Source: an uncultured Synechococcaceae cyanobacterium (GTDB lineage: Bacteria > Cyanobacteriota > Cyanobacteriia > PCC-6307 > Cyanobiaceae). From it: a stretch of DNA of 40,376 bases. The translations under genes and the position numbers were made by a program. The DNA lies in assembly GCA_902537395.1 (NCBI GenBank), contig CACBBE010000007.1:1-40376 (forward strand), written 5' to 3'. A model generated the notes under the pieces. It did no database searches. It saw only the letters and a list, made by a program, of their open reading frames with translations, and had not been told where the DNA came from. Every line of letters starts with the position of its first letter. Position 1 is the first letter of the stretch. Positions 26,238 to 35,874 of the stretch are shown here, in pieces.

Positions 26238-26585
26238 ATGGAAAAAATGCTTTTAAAATCGACTACTAGACATGTAAGAATTTTTACTGCCGAAGTGGTA
26301 GATGAGGAATTAAAGTTTCATCCCAATAAACTAACTTTGGATTTAGATCCCGATAACGAATTTATTTGGAACGAAAATTCTCTAAACAAGATAAATGAAA
26401 AGTTCAATGAATTAATAAAAGAAAGAGCAGGAAAGAATTTAGATGATTATGAACTTCGAAAAATAGGTTCAGAAATCGAAGGTTTAATAAAATTTTTGCT
26501 TCAAAATGGTCAGCTAAGTTATAACCCTGATTGTAGAGTAATGAATTATTCAATGGGTTTACCAAAGACAAATGAAGTGCTATGA
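26238..26585 (+). CDS. ndhM: NAD(P)H-quinone oxidoreductase subunit M
   Basis: A 115-residue subunit of the hydrophilic arm, found only in cyanobacterial and plastid NDH-1. Recognised by [29 protein letters not shown] and the C-terminal [17 protein letters not shown]. Length fits. The stop overlaps the ATG of the next gene by 4 bases (26582-26585), so translation is coupled. It is divergent from crtP. Confidence 0.95.
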   Translation: MEKMLLKSTTRHVRIFTAEVVDEELKFHPNKLTLDLDPDNEFIWNENSLNKINEKFNELIKERAGKNLDDYELRKIGSEIEGLIKFLLQNGQLSYNPDCRVMNYSMGLPKTNEVL

Positions 26586-27205
26586 ATAGATCATCCTCAA
26601 ATAGAAGGCCAAGGAGAGGCTCAAATAGAAGTTATTATCCTCCAAATCAAAGGGACATTGATTCATATGGTCAAAGAAATAATAGATTGCCTGCTTCTTC
26701 TGAACAAAAGATCAACTTTAGTACAGGAACCATTGCCGTACTTGCTGGAGTTCTAATTTTAGGAGTTGGTATTGGGAGCGCTATTACCAGTACAACAGAT
26801 GGCGGGCAGGGAAATATAGCAAGTCAACAACAATTAGATATGGCTGTTCCAGACCCTGAATTTTGTAGACAATGGGGAGCTAGTGCTTTTGTAATTGATG
26901 TTGAAATGTATACGACTCTGAATCCATCTACAAGTTTTGTAACGCAACCAGCTCTTCAGCCAGGGTGTGTTATTAGAAGAGAGAATTGGACAGTTTTACA
27001 AAAACAGGGGGCAATTAGTAATGAAGATGTAAGAGAATGTAAGCAAAGGATGAATACTTTTGCTTATATTGGTTCTATAAGAGATAAGCCAATAGTTAAG
27101 TGCGTTTATCAGACTGATGTAAATGAAAATAAATTTATAATAAAAGGTGATGGACAAGCCGAAGACGGTGGAGTAGGTATTAACAAAGAAGCAATTCAGT
27201 TTTGA
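26582..27205 (+). CDS. DUF3172-like conserved cyanobacterial membrane protein
   Basis: A 207-residue protein of a cyanobacterial family of unknown function (DUF3172, from memory). The N-terminus is Arg/Ser/Asn-rich and disordered (1-40), followed by one membrane segment (48-70, [20 protein letters not shown]) and a globular part with four cysteines, two of them in [13 protein letters not shown] and [24 protein letters not shown] and [16 protein letters not shown] are the most conserved-looking pieces. It is coupled to ndhM by a 4-base overlap. A tie to NDH-1 or to thylakoid biogenesis would be inference. Confidence 0.75.
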   Translation: MNRSSSNRRPRRGSNRSYYPPNQRDIDSYGQRNNRLPASSEQKINFSTGTIAVLAGVLILGVGIGSAITSTTDGGQGNIASQQQLDMAVPDPEFCRQWGASAFVIDVEMYTTLNPSTSFVTQPALQPGCVIRRENWTVLQKQGAISNEDVRECKQRMNTFAYIGSIRDKPIVKCVYQTDVNENKFIIKGDGQAEDGGVGINKEAIQF

Positions 27206-27211
27206 TCAAAA

Positions 27212-28156
27212 TTATATATTCCTCAAAGGGCTTTCTAAACTAGCAAATTGTGGAAGGATATTTTTCTTAAATACTTCCGATGCTCTTGATGTATATCTTG
27301 ACGGATTTGTAATTAATTTAAGTTCTCTTTTAACTTCTAAATCAGCAACGAATGCTTTGTGGATTGATCCAGCCGATAATTCTCTTTCAATAGAAACAAC
27401 AGGCAAAAAGGAAGCTCCTAAACCTGATTGAACTGCATTCTTGATTGCTTCAAGAGAGTTGAGCTCCATCTCAATTTTTAATCTTTGAATATCAAGCCCA
27501 GAATTTTGGAGAAGTTTGTCAACAACTTTTCTTGTTGTAGATTGTGAATCTAATGTCACAAAATTTAATTTGTATAAGTCTTCTTTTAGAAGCTCTTTTT
27601 TGGTCGAAAGTGGATGTTTAGGGGGTATGACTAATGCCAATTCATCAGTGGCATATGGAATTACTTGTAGTAAATTTTCCAAATCCCCAGGTAATTGTCC
27701 GCCAATAATGGCTAAGTCAATTTGTCCATTTGCTACACTCCAACCAGTTCTTCTAGTACTATGAACTTGAAGTTGAACGGATACATCAGGATATTTTTGT
27801 CTGAATAGTCCTATCATCCTCGGCATTAAATAGGTGCCAGTTGTTTGGCTTGCTCCAATGACAAGAGTTCCACCTTTTAAGCTATTTAAATCTTCAATAG
27901 CTTTGCAAGCTTCATCGCATTGATTCAAAATTCGTTCACAATATTCAAGTAATAGTCTCCCTGCTTCAGTCAATAGAGCCTTCCTACCACCTCTGTCGAA
28001 AATTGTGATTTCGAGTTGTTTTTCTAAATTTTGTATTTGTAAGCTTACGGCAGGTTGGGTTACATATAGAAGATCTGCAGCTTTTTTAAAACTTCCTTGA
28101 GCTGCTATAGCTTTTAGTATTCTTAATTGGTCGAGTGTAAATGGTAATTCTGGCAT
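27212..28156 (-). CDS. rbcR: LysR-type regulator RbcR/CcmR/NdhR family
   Basis: A 314-residue LysR regulator. The N-terminal winged HTH (about 5-65) has [20 protein letters not shown] and [18 protein letters not shown]. The effector domain follows (90-300), with [19 protein letters not shown] typical of the cyanobacterial/plastid Ycf30-RbcR group. These proteins sense carbon metabolites (2-phosphoglycolate, 2-oxoglutarate, RuBP or NADP depending on subtype) and control rubisco, carbon-concentrating and ndh genes. ndhF and ndhD, two of the usual targets, lie 0.9 kb away. The divergent gap to the next gene has inverted repeats (28186-28215) that could be its own operator. Confidence 0.88.
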   Translation of the reverse strand: MPELPFTLDQLRILKAIAAQGSFKKAADLLYVTQPAVSLQIQNLEKQLEITIFDRGGRKALLTEAGRLLLEYCERILNQCDEACKAIEDLNSLKGGTLVIGASQTTGTYLMPRMIGLFRQKYPDVSVQLQVHSTRRTGWSVANGQIDLAIIGGQLPGDLENLLQVIPYATDELALVIPPKHPLSTKKELLKEDLYKLNFVTLDSQSTTRKVVDKLLQNSGLDIQRLKIEMELNSLEAIKNAVQSGLGASFLPVVSIERELSAGSIHKAFVADLEVKRELKLITNPSRYTSRASEVFKKNILPQFASLESPLRNI

Positions 28157-28185
28157 CTATTATGCCTACAATTTCTTATAATTCT

Positions 28186-28215
28186 AATGCTTAGGAGCAT
28201 TCTTGTTAAGAACAA
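28186..28215. promoter_or_regulatory. inverted repeats in the rbcR-nnrU gap, candidate LysR operator
   Basis: AATGCT-TAGG-AGCATT (28186-28201) and TTGTT-AAG-AACAA (28203-28215) are two perfect inverted repeats side by side in the 83-base gap between the divergent rbcR and NnrU-like genes. LysR regulators usually bind such dyads next to their own gene. The T-N11-A pattern is satisfied in several places, so the exact box cannot be chosen by eye. Confidence 0.4.
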
Positions 28216-28239
28216 AAATTATTTGGACAATTTAAATAT

Positions 28240-28968
28240 ATGGAGACTCATAAAACTTCGCTAATTATTTTACTTTTAATTTTTATTTTTGCGGTAATTC
28301 ATAGTGGTGGAGCTGCTTTAAGAATCAAAGCAGAATCTATTATGGGTCCGAGATTATGGCGGTTATGTTTTGTTTCTTTAAGTTTGCCATCTGCAATTAT
28401 CTTGATTAGTTATTTTTTGGCTCATAGATATGACGGAATCCGATTATGGAATTTACAGGGCAATAATATTGTTTTTATGGGCGTTTGGTTCTTAACTGCA
28501 ATTAGTTTTTTATTTTTATATCCCGCTACTTACAATTTGCTAGAAATTCCTTCGGTTTTAAAACCTAAAGTACGAATCTATGGAACTGGGATAATGCGAA
28601 TCACAAGACATCCACAAGCATTTGGTCAGATAATTTGGTGTTTTGCTCATACTTTATGGATTGGTACATCATTCACATTAATAACTTCTATTGGCTTAAT
28701 TTTGCATCATCTTTTTGCAATCTGGCATGGCGATAAAAGATTAGCAAATAGATTTGGAGAAGAATTTGAGAATTTTAAAAAAAGTACTTCCATAATACCC
28801 TTCTTGGCAATACTTGAGGGGAGGCAAGAATTTAGGATTAAAGAATTTTTTAGGTTATCTCAATTTGGTATATTAATCGCGATAGGCGTACTTTGGTGGT
28901 CTCATCAATATATAAATATTGCTGTTCAAACATTTAATTCATCATTTTTGTCTGAATTTTTCAATTGA
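28240..28968 (+). CDS. NnrU / Z-ISO-like membrane protein
   Basis: A 242-residue integral membrane protein of the NnrU family, with about six hydrophobic segments (5-25, 42-63, 81-100, 130-165 as a pair, 200-220). The conserved core is YGTGIMRITRHPQAFGQIIW, with HP in the middle, and LILHHLFAIWHGDKRL, whose histidines could bind heme. The plant 15-cis-zeta-carotene isomerase Z-ISO is a heme protein of this same family. Here the gene lies close to crtP-crtB, which makes Z-ISO function tempting but unproven. Bacterial NnrU itself was linked to nitrite/nitric-oxide metabolism, for which nothing is seen here. It is 33 bases upstream of ndhF. Confidence 0.8.
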   Translation: METHKTSLIILLLIFIFAVIHSGGAALRIKAESIMGPRLWRLCFVSLSLPSAIILISYFLAHRYDGIRLWNLQGNNIVFMGVWFLTAISFLFLYPATYNLLEIPSVLKPKVRIYGTGIMRITRHPQAFGQIIWCFAHTLWIGTSFTLITSIGLILHHLFAIWHGDKRLANRFGEEFENFKKSTSIIPFLAILEGRQEFRIKEFFRLSQFGILIAIGVLWWSHQYINIAVQTFNSSFLSEFFN

Positions 28969-29001
28969 CAGTTTAAAATCAATATAAAAGCTCTTTAAAA
29001 C

Positions 29002-31023
29002 ATGCCACTAGCTTCAGAAATTGCCTGGTTAATTCCTGTTTTCCCACTAATTGGAGCAGTGCTTTCTGGTTTAGGACTAATAAGCATCAACAAGAAAATT
29101 AATAATTCAAGAGAAATTGTTTCTGTAGGTCTAATTTCTTTTGTTGGGATTTCTGCGGTAATAAGTTATAAAGCTTTAATTGAACAAGTTAATGGTTATC
29201 AATCAGTAGAAAAGTTATTTGTATGGGCCAATGCTGGGGATTTCACAATTCCAATGGGATTTGTCCTTGATCCTTTGGGGAGTGTAATGCTTGCGCTAGT
29301 AACTACAATAACTTTGCTGGTAATGATTTACTCTCATGGTTATATGGCGCATGACAAAGGTTATGTCAGATTTTTTACATATTTAGCATTATTTAGTAGT
29401 TCAATGATGGGATTAATAGTTAGTCCGAATTTATTAGAAATTTATGTTTTTTGGGAATTAGTTGGGATGTGTTCTTATTTATTGGTTGGTTTTTGGTATG
29501 ACAGAGATGGAGCTGCACATGCTGCACAAAAAGCATTTGTTGTTAATAGAGTAGGAGATTTTGGATTATTACTAGGAATTCTGGGGCTATTTTGGGCAAC
29601 AAATAGTTTCGATTTTAATGAAATAGCTACTGGAATTTCTCAATCAATTGCTGACAATTCGATACCCATTTGGGCTGCTTTACTACTTTGTTTTTTAGTT
29701 TTTTTAGGACCAATGGCAAAATCTGCTCAATTTCCTCTTCATGTATGGTTGCCTGATGCGATGGAAGGCCCGACACCTATATCTGCACTTATCCATGCTG
29801 CAACTATGGTTGCAGCAGGAATTTTTCTCGTAGCAAGACTTCAACCTTTGTATTCAATATTTCCTTCTATCCAGTTCATTATCGCTTTGGTTGGCACCAT
29901 TACTTGTTTTTTAGGTGCCTCTATAGCTTTGACCCAAATGGATTTAAAAAAAGGTTTAGCGTACAGCACAGTTTCTCAACTTGGTTATATGATGCTCGCA
30001 ATGGGTTGTGGAGCACCAGTAGCAGGAATTTTTCATTTAGTGACTCATGCTTGCTTTAAAGCGATGCTATTTTTGGGATCTGGTTCAGTAATACATGCTA
30101 TGGAGGAAGTAGTTGGCCATCAGCCTGTATTAGCTCAAGATATGAGATTGATGGGCGGTTTACGAAAAAAAATGCCATACACAGCAACAACATTTTTAAT
30201 AGGTTGTGTAGCAATTAGTGGAATTCCCCCATTGGCAGGTTTTTGGAGTAAAGACGAGATACTCGGAAATGCTTTTATATCATTTCCAGCTTTTTGGTTT
30301 GTAGGACTTCTAACAGCAGGTATGACTGCTTTTTATATGTTTAGGCTTTATTTCTTGACATTTGAAGGAGATTTCAGAGGGGAGAATAAAGAATTGCAAA
30401 AAGAGCTTCTAATAGCCTCCAAAACAAACCTGGATGATGAAAATGAAGAAGAGCACCAAGATCATGGCTCTATTCATGAGTCGCCCTGGTCAATGACATT
30501 TCCCTTGGTATTTCTAGCTGTACCGTCTGTAATTATCGGTTTTATTGGACTTCCATGGGATAGCAAAATTGCAAATTTACTGGATCCTGAAGAAGCAGAA
30601 ACTGCTGCAAAAGCCTTCGAATTAAAAGAATTTTTGCCTTTAGCACTCGCGTCAGTACTTATTGCATCAGTTGGAATCATTATTGCTTATCAGGCATATT
30701 TTGTGAAAAAAATAAATTTATCTGTTTTATTTGCCGAAAAGTTTCCTAGCGTCAATCAATTTTTATCCAATAAATGGTACCTAGACGATATTAATGAAAA
30801 ACTTTTTGTTAAGGGTAGTAGAAAACTTGCTAAAGAAGTTTTAGAGGTTGATTCTAAGGTTGTTGATGGTGTTGTAAATCTTACTGGACTTATAACTTTA
30901 GGTAGTGGAGAAGGTTTAAAATATTTTGAGACTGGTAGGGCCCAATTTTATGCGCTTATTGTTTTTGGAGGTGTAATTTTACTAGTTGCTATATTTGGTT
31001 TTCAATCTCCTCAAGTTTCTTAA
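29002..31023 (+). CDS. ndhF: NAD(P)H-quinone oxidoreductase subunit 5 (NdhF)
   Basis: A 673-residue antiporter-like membrane subunit (NuoL family) of the proton-pumping arm of NDH-1. Marks are IYVFWELVGMCSYLLVGFWY, the lysine/histidine channel motif HVWLPDAMEGPTPISALIH (about 249-267), SQLGYMMLAMGCGAP, and GIPPLAGFWSKDEILG. A soluble loop near 455-492 is rich in Asp, Glu and His. It has about 16 membrane segments. It is followed by ndhD (NdhD1 type by neighbourhood); this pair defines the NDH-1L/MS core used in respiration and cyclic electron flow. Confidence 0.95.
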   Translation: MPLASEIAWLIPVFPLIGAVLSGLGLISINKKINNSREIVSVGLISFVGISAVISYKALIEQVNGYQSVEKLFVWANAGDFTIPMGFVLDPLGSVMLALVTTITLLVMIYSHGYMAHDKGYVRFFTYLALFSSSMMGLIVSPNLLEIYVFWELVGMCSYLLVGFWYDRDGAAHAAQKAFVVNRVGDFGLLLGILGLFWATNSFDFNEIATGISQSIADNSIPIWAALLLCFLVFLGPMAKSAQFPLHVWLPDAMEGPTPISALIHAATMVAAGIFLVARLQPLYSIFPSIQFIIALVGTITCFLGASIALTQMDLKKGLAYSTVSQLGYMMLAMGCGAPVAGIFHLVTHACFKAMLFLGSGSVIHAMEEVVGHQPVLAQDMRLMGGLRKKMPYTATTFLIGCVAISGIPPLAGFWSKDEILGNAFISFPAFWFVGLLTAGMTAFYMFRLYFLTFEGDFRGENKELQKELLIASKTNLDDENEEEHQDHGSIHESPWSMTFPLVFLAVPSVIIGFIGLPWDSKIANLLDPEEAETAAKAFELKEFLPLALASVLIASVGIIIAYQAYFVKKINLSVLFAEKFPSVNQFLSNKWYLDDINEKLFVKGSRKLAKEVLEVDSKVVDGVVNLTGLITLGSGEGLKYFETGRAQFYALIVFGGVILLVAIFGFQSPQVS

Positions 31024-31144
31024 TTACAATTGTGTGTCTTCACTGTCCATTGGGGTGAAAAAATACAGAAAATTTCTAGACTTTATTTAAGATAAATTTC
31101 TTATTAAATTGAGTACTTATTTTTATACACATTTTGCAACACAA

Positions 31145-32749
31145 ATGTTGGGAACTTTGGGAGCTGGATTGTCTAATTTTCCTTGGTTATCTGTTTCAAT
31201 TTTATTCCCAATTGGTAGTGCATTAGTGATACCTTTTTTTCCAGATAAAGGGGATGGCAAAGAGGTGAGATGGTTTGCATTGTCTATTGCATTAATTACT
31301 TTTTTAATAACTGTAGGTTCATATATAAATGGCTTTGATATTAGCAACGAAAATGTTCAACTTAAAGAAAATATTAGTTGGCTCCCTGATTTAGGACTTA
31401 CTTGGTCTGTTGGCGCTGATGGCATGTCTATGCCTTTAATATTATTGACTAGTTTTATAACTGCTTTAGCAGTCCTTGCTGCATGGCCAGTGAAGTTCAA
31501 ACCAAAGTTATTTTTCTTTTTGATATTGGTTATGGATGGTGGGCAAATCGCTGTGTTTGCTGTACAAGATATGCTTTTATTCTTTCTAACTTGGGAACTT
31601 GAGTTAATTCCTGTTTATTTATTACTTGCTATATGGGGTGGCAAAAATCGACAATATGCAGCAACAAAATTCATTATTTATACAGCTGGCAGTTCTATCT
31701 TCATTCTTCTTGCAGCGTTAGCAATGGGTTTCTATGGTACAGAAATTCCTAACTTTGAGTTTTCTCACTTGGCAGCTCAAGATTTTAGTCAAAAATTCCA
31801 AATATTATGTTATGTAGGGCTTTTAATTGCATTTGGTGTGAAACTTCCAATAGTACCCCTTCATACTTGGCTGCCAGATGCTCATGGTGAGGCTACAGCT
31901 CCAGTTCATATGCTTCTAGCAGGAATTTTATTAAAGATGGGAGGATATGCTCTTTTAAGATTTAATGCACAATTATTACCCGTTGCTCATGCTCAATTTG
32001 CCCCATTATTAATAGTTCTTGGGGTAGTCAATATAATTTATGCTGCATTAACTTCTTTTGCTCAAAGAAATCTTAAAAGAAAAATTGCATACAGTTCAAT
32101 AAGTCATATGGGTTTCGTTCTTATTGGAATAGGTAGTTTTAGTAGCCTTGGAACAAGCGGAGCTATGCTGCAAATGGTTAGTCATGGATTAATAGGTGCA
32201 AGTTTATTTTTTCTTGTTGGTGCTACCTATGACAGAACAAAGACTCTTAAACTTGATGAAATGAGTGGTGTAGGACAAAAAATGAGAATCATGTTTGCCC
32301 TATGGACTGCTTGCTCTCTGGCTTCACTGGCTTTACCTGGTATGAGTGGATTTGTTTCCGAATTGATGGTATTTACAGGATTTGTTACTGATGAAGTGTA
32401 TACACTACCGTTTAGGGTAGTGATGGCCTCTTTAGCAGCTATCGGCGTAATACTTACTCCTATTTATCTACTTTCAATGTTAAGAGAAATTTTCTTTGGT
32501 AAAGAAAATCCTAAATTAATCGAAGAACGAAAACTTATAGATGCAGAGCCAAGGGAAGTTTATATTATTGCCTGTTTACTTTTACCAATTATTGGAATAG
32601 GTTTATACCCAAGATTAATCACTGAAAGTTACATTGCATCTATCAATAATTTGGTTGATCGAGATTTAACTGCAGTTAAAGGGGCTGTCAAAACAAATAT
32701 TTTTGCAGGAACTAAAACAAATGACATCCTAAAAGCTCCAACAATATAA
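31145..32749 (+). CDS. ndhD: NAD(P)H-quinone oxidoreductase subunit 4 (NdhD)
   Basis: A 534-residue antiporter-like subunit of the NuoM family in the membrane arm. Marks are [40 protein letters not shown], and [15 protein letters not shown], with about 14 membrane segments. The ATG at 31145 gives [20 protein letters not shown], which fits homologues. A TTG at 31109 would add 12 residues and cannot be excluded. It is separated from ndhF by about 120 bases with no gene. The C-terminal tail ([18 protein letters not shown]) is soluble. Confidence 0.93.
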   Translation: MLGTLGAGLSNFPWLSVSILFPIGSALVIPFFPDKGDGKEVRWFALSIALITFLITVGSYINGFDISNENVQLKENISWLPDLGLTWSVGADGMSMPLILLTSFITALAVLAAWPVKFKPKLFFFLILVMDGGQIAVFAVQDMLLFFLTWELELIPVYLLLAIWGGKNRQYAATKFIIYTAGSSIFILLAALAMGFYGTEIPNFEFSHLAAQDFSQKFQILCYVGLLIAFGVKLPIVPLHTWLPDAHGEATAPVHMLLAGILLKMGGYALLRFNAQLLPVAHAQFAPLLIVLGVVNIIYAALTSFAQRNLKRKIAYSSISHMGFVLIGIGSFSSLGTSGAMLQMVSHGLIGASLFFLVGATYDRTKTLKLDEMSGVGQKMRIMFALWTACSLASLALPGMSGFVSELMVFTGFVTDEVYTLPFRVVMASLAAIGVILTPIYLLSMLREIFFGKENPKLIEERKLIDAEPREVYIIACLLLPIIGIGLYPRLITESYIASINNLVDRDLTAVKGAVKTNIFAGTKTNDILKAPTI

Positions 32750-32874
32750 TTTTTTTTAAATTAACTCAATATTGTTTGGCATTAAATAAATTAAAAGATA
32801 TCTTGTGAGTAGATTTTATCTATTTCAAAATATCTTATTTCAATCCTATTGATAGGCAAAAATTAGGCCCTAGA

Positions 32875-33696
32875 TTGTTAATTAAGTTCCTTCAAGACGC
32901 TGCAGGTAAAGGTGAGCTTGATCCATGGGATATTGATGTAATAAGTGTAATTGATAGTTTTTTAGAGGAATACTCACATACTTTTAATCAATCTTCAAAT
33001 AGTCAAATTTCATATCAGAAGGATTTAGCTGAGACCAGCGAAGCATTTTTTGCGGCTTCCGTACTAGTTAATCTTAAGGCTGAAGTTTTGGAAGCTGATG
33101 TTTTCAAAGAAAATACTTCCGATTTTGAAGATGAATTTGATTTGGATGATCAAGATTGGATTGATAAAGAATTTGATATTCCGAAATATCCTGAAAAATA
33201 TCTAAGGAGAAGATCAATTGCACAACCAATTCTTAAACGTACAACAACATTGGGAGAACTTGTAAGTCAGCTGGAGTCCATAGCAGAAGTTATAGAAACC
33301 CAAGATCTTCTGCTCATGAAGAGAAAAAGAAATAAAAAATATTCTGATAAGGCTTTAATTTCTCAAGTAAAGTCATTAGCGCATCGCGAGAAACTTCCAG
33401 AAACCACTAAAGCATTAGGGAAATTTATTGAAGGATGGGAAAAGGCATTACAATGGACAGATTTTGAATATTTAGTGAAGAAATGGCAAACAGTAGTAAA
33501 AAATGATTTAGATAAAGACCGTTTGGGAGTTTTTTGGGCTTTGTTATTTTTATCATCTGAAAATAAAATTGAAATTAAACAAATTAATTCTTTATATGGC
33601 CCAATTCAAATTAAAAGAATAATACCAGATGGTGGCTTAGCTCAATTGCCTATAGAAAATCTTGAGATAAGTAATGCCTCTTCCTCGGCTGCTTAG
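32875..33696 (+). CDS. scpA: segregation and condensation protein A
   Basis: A kleisin that bridges SMC heads with ScpB in chromosome segregation. 273 residues from the TTG at 32875. The ScpA N-terminal motif LIKFLQDAAGKGELDPWDID and SVIDSFLEEY are clear, as are ETSEAFFAASVLVNLKAEVL and the C-terminal winged-helix part (LGVFWALLFLSSENKIEI). The family resemblance extends upstream of the TTG in the same frame (IDRQKLGPRL), with no ATG, GTG or TTG there, so the start is uncertain; an ATT at 32848 is one possibility. The acidic middle (110-140) is normal for kleisins. Confidence 0.85.
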   Translation: MLIKFLQDAAGKGELDPWDIDVISVIDSFLEEYSHTFNQSSNSQISYQKDLAETSEAFFAASVLVNLKAEVLEADVFKENTSDFEDEFDLDDQDWIDKEFDIPKYPEKYLRRRSIAQPILKRTTTLGELVSQLESIAEVIETQDLLLMKRKRNKKYSDKALISQVKSLAHREKLPETTKALGKFIEGWEKALQWTDFEYLVKKWQTVVKNDLDKDRLGVFWALLFLSSENKIEIKQINSLYGPIQIKRIIPDGGLAQLPIENLEISNASSSAA

Positions 33697-33744
33697 AAGC
33701 TTCATTGTCGTAGCGTATAATTTAAAAAAAATGGTTTTGAATTT

Positions 33745-34923
33745 ATGAAGGCAATGATACTTGCGGCAGGTAAAGGCACACGTGTTCAGCCTATTACGCA
33801 CGTTATTCCTAAACCAATGATTCCGATTTTGCAAAAACCTGTTATGGAGTTTCTCTTGGAACTTTTAAGAGAACATAATTTTAAGGAAATAATGGTAAAT
33901 GTTTCTCATCTGGCTGAAGAAATTGAAAACTATTTTAGGGATGGGCAAAGATTTGGAGTAGAAATTGCTTATAGTTTTGAGGGAAGAATTGAAGATGGAG
34001 AATTAATAGGTGATGCTTTGGGATCCGCGGGAGGATTAAAAAAAATTCAAGATTTTCAAAATTTCTTTGATGAAACTTTTGTTGTTTTATGTGGTGATGC
34101 CTTAGTTGATTTAGATTTAACTCAAGCTGTTAAAAAACATAAGCAGAAAGGAGCTATTGCGAGCTTAATAACTAAGAAAGTAACTAAAGATCAAGTATCA
34201 AGTTACGGTGTCGTAGTTTCTGATGAAAATGGGAGAATAAAGGCTTTTCAAGAAAAGCCAACAGTTGATCAAGCTTTAAGTGACTCTATAAATACAGGAA
34301 TTTATCTTTTCGAACCTGAAATTTTTAATTACATACCGTCAGAAGAGAAATTTGATATTGGAGCTGATCTTTTCCCTAAACTTGTTGAAATGGATTTACC
34401 ATTTTTTGCATTACCAATGGATTTTGAATGGGTAGATATTGGAAAAGTTCCTGATTATTGGAGTGCCATTAGAAATGTATTACAAGGAAAGGTAAGACAA
34501 GTGCAAATTCCAGGTAAGGAAATAAAACCCGGAGTTTTTACCGGCTTGAATGTAGCGGCTAACTGGGAAAAGGTTAATATTACCGGGCCGGTTTATATAG
34601 GAGGCATGACTAGGATCGAGGATGGAGCAACTATTATTGGCCCTTCCATGATTGGACCAAGTTGTTGCATTTGCGAGGGCGCAACTATAGATAACTCAAT
34701 TATCTTTGATTATTCTAAAATTGGTAAAGGCGTAAGACTTATGGATAAGTTAGTGTTTGGCAAATATTGTGTTGGGAAAAATGGAGATCATTTTGATTTG
34801 CAAGATGCATCTTTAGATTGGTTAATAGCAGATTCAAGAAGATCTGATTTGACTGAGCCATCGCCTCAGCAGAAAGCTATGGCAGAATTATTAGGGACTG
34901 ATTTGATTAATATTCCAGACTAA
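33745..34923 (+). CDS. nucleotidyltransferase of the mannose-1-phosphate guanylyltransferase type
   Basis: A 392-residue NDP-sugar pyrophosphorylase. The nucleotide-binding start is MILAAGKGTRVQP (4-16), followed by the Lys-containing PKPMIPILQKPV. The catalytic metal region is VVLCGDALVDLDL (112-124), then VVVSDENGRIKAFQEKP and FEWVDIGKVPDYW. The C-terminal part (260-345) is a left-handed beta helix of hexapeptide repeats (GPVYIGGMTRIEDGATIIGP). Substrate could be mannose-1-P, glucose-1-P or a related sugar phosphate; the sequence alone does not decide. It converges on metF with a 17-base overlap. Confidence 0.85.
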   Translation: MKAMILAAGKGTRVQPITHVIPKPMIPILQKPVMEFLLELLREHNFKEIMVNVSHLAEEIENYFRDGQRFGVEIAYSFEGRIEDGELIGDALGSAGGLKKIQDFQNFFDETFVVLCGDALVDLDLTQAVKKHKQKGAIASLITKKVTKDQVSSYGVVVSDENGRIKAFQEKPTVDQALSDSINTGIYLFEPEIFNYIPSEEKFDIGADLFPKLVEMDLPFFALPMDFEWVDIGKVPDYWSAIRNVLQGKVRQVQIPGKEIKPGVFTGLNVAANWEKVNITGPVYIGGMTRIEDGATIIGPSMIGPSCCICEGATIDNSIIFDYSKIGKGVRLMDKLVFGKYCVGKNGDHFDLQDASLDWLIADSRRSDLTEPSPQQKAMAELLGTDLINIPD

Positions 34924-35797
34924 GATTAGCTTTTTCAATAATCTCAGGAATTAAATGCTCTGCTTTTACGGCCATTAGATGAACACCATTTGCGATATTC
35001 ATAAAATCATGAGCCTGTTCAGTTGCAATTTTAATGCCTTCTTGTAATGGCTCTTTAGCATTTTTAAGACGATTTAAGATATTTTCAGGGATGTTTGCAC
35101 CTGGAACGTATTTGTTTATAAAGAGAGCGTTTTTGTAGGACTTTAATAGGAATACACCTGCAATTACCGGAATTTCAAGAGGTTTGCTAATTTTTTCACA
35201 AAACTCTATCAAATTTTCTTTTTCCATAATCATTTGAGTTTGTATGAATCCAGCTCCAGCCTCTTTTTTCTTTCTTATTCTATTTTCTAGACTTCTTTTA
35301 TTTCTACAATTTGGATCAGCTGCAGCACCTGCAAAAATAAATGTTTTTTTATCGGAAAGTTCTCCTAGAGTAGGATCAATTCCTTTATTGAAAGCCTGAA
35401 TTTGCTGAAGTAATCTAACAGATTCAAACTCATGTATGGCTTTGGCATCTTGTTGATCCCCAGCTTTTACTGAATCACCGGTAATGCATAAGATGTTTCT
35501 AATTCCTAAAGCATTTGCTCCTAGAATGTCTGATTGTAAAGCAATTTTATTACGATCTCTGCAAGAAATTTGCATCACTGGTTCTATCCCATTTTCCAGT
35601 AATAGTTTGGACATTGCCAAGCTGCACATTCTCATTACAGCTCTACTTCCATCGGTAATGTTAACAGCATGTACCTTATCTTTCAAAAGTTGTGCTATCT
35701 TAAGAGATCTTATGGGGCTTCCACCTCTTGGCGGCATTAACTCTGCCGTTATTACCTTAGAATTATGTTCTAAAGTTTGCTGAAGTTTTGATTTCAA
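34907..35797 (-). CDS. metF: 5,10-methylenetetrahydrofolate reductase
   Basis: FAD enzyme that makes 5-methyltetrahydrofolate for methionine synthesis. 296 residues. The N-terminal VITAELMPPRGGSPIRSLKI has the catalytic Glu (Glu19), and HAVNITDGSRAVMRMCSLAM follows. ILCITGDSVKAGDQQDAKAI and FIFAGAAADPNCRNKR are the flavin/folate-binding parts. GAGFIQTQMIMEKENLIEFC is also typical. The start is TTG at 35797 with no upstream alternative in frame. It is divergent from pedR, 77 bases between starts. Confidence 0.93.
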   Translation of the reverse strand: MKSKLQQTLEHNSKVITAELMPPRGGSPIRSLKIAQLLKDKVHAVNITDGSRAVMRMCSLAMSKLLLENGIEPVMQISCRDRNKIALQSDILGANALGIRNILCITGDSVKAGDQQDAKAIHEFESVRLLQQIQAFNKGIDPTLGELSDKKTFIFAGAAADPNCRNKRSLENRIRKKKEAGAGFIQTQMIMEKENLIEFCEKISKPLEIPVIAGVFLLKSYKNALFINKYVPGANIPENILNRLKNAKEPLQEGIKIATEQAHDFMNIANGVHLMAVKAEHLIPEIIEKANLSLEY

Positions 35798-35874
35798 TTG
35801 CTTTTGTTTCCTACTTGGTTAACAAGTGTACTGAGATTGCTAAACTTAATTAATATAAAAAAGGAACTGTTTAA

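Noticed and set aside
31024-31108. Small gene or attenuator between ndhF and ndhD
   Set aside because: A TTCAC/GTGAA hairpin can be drawn near 31040-31060, but it is short, is followed by A residues rather than T, and no frame of note exists.
35484-35783. 99-codon plus-strand frame opposite metF
   Set aside because: Antisense to a conserved catalytic region of metF with no start signal; a shadow of the real gene.
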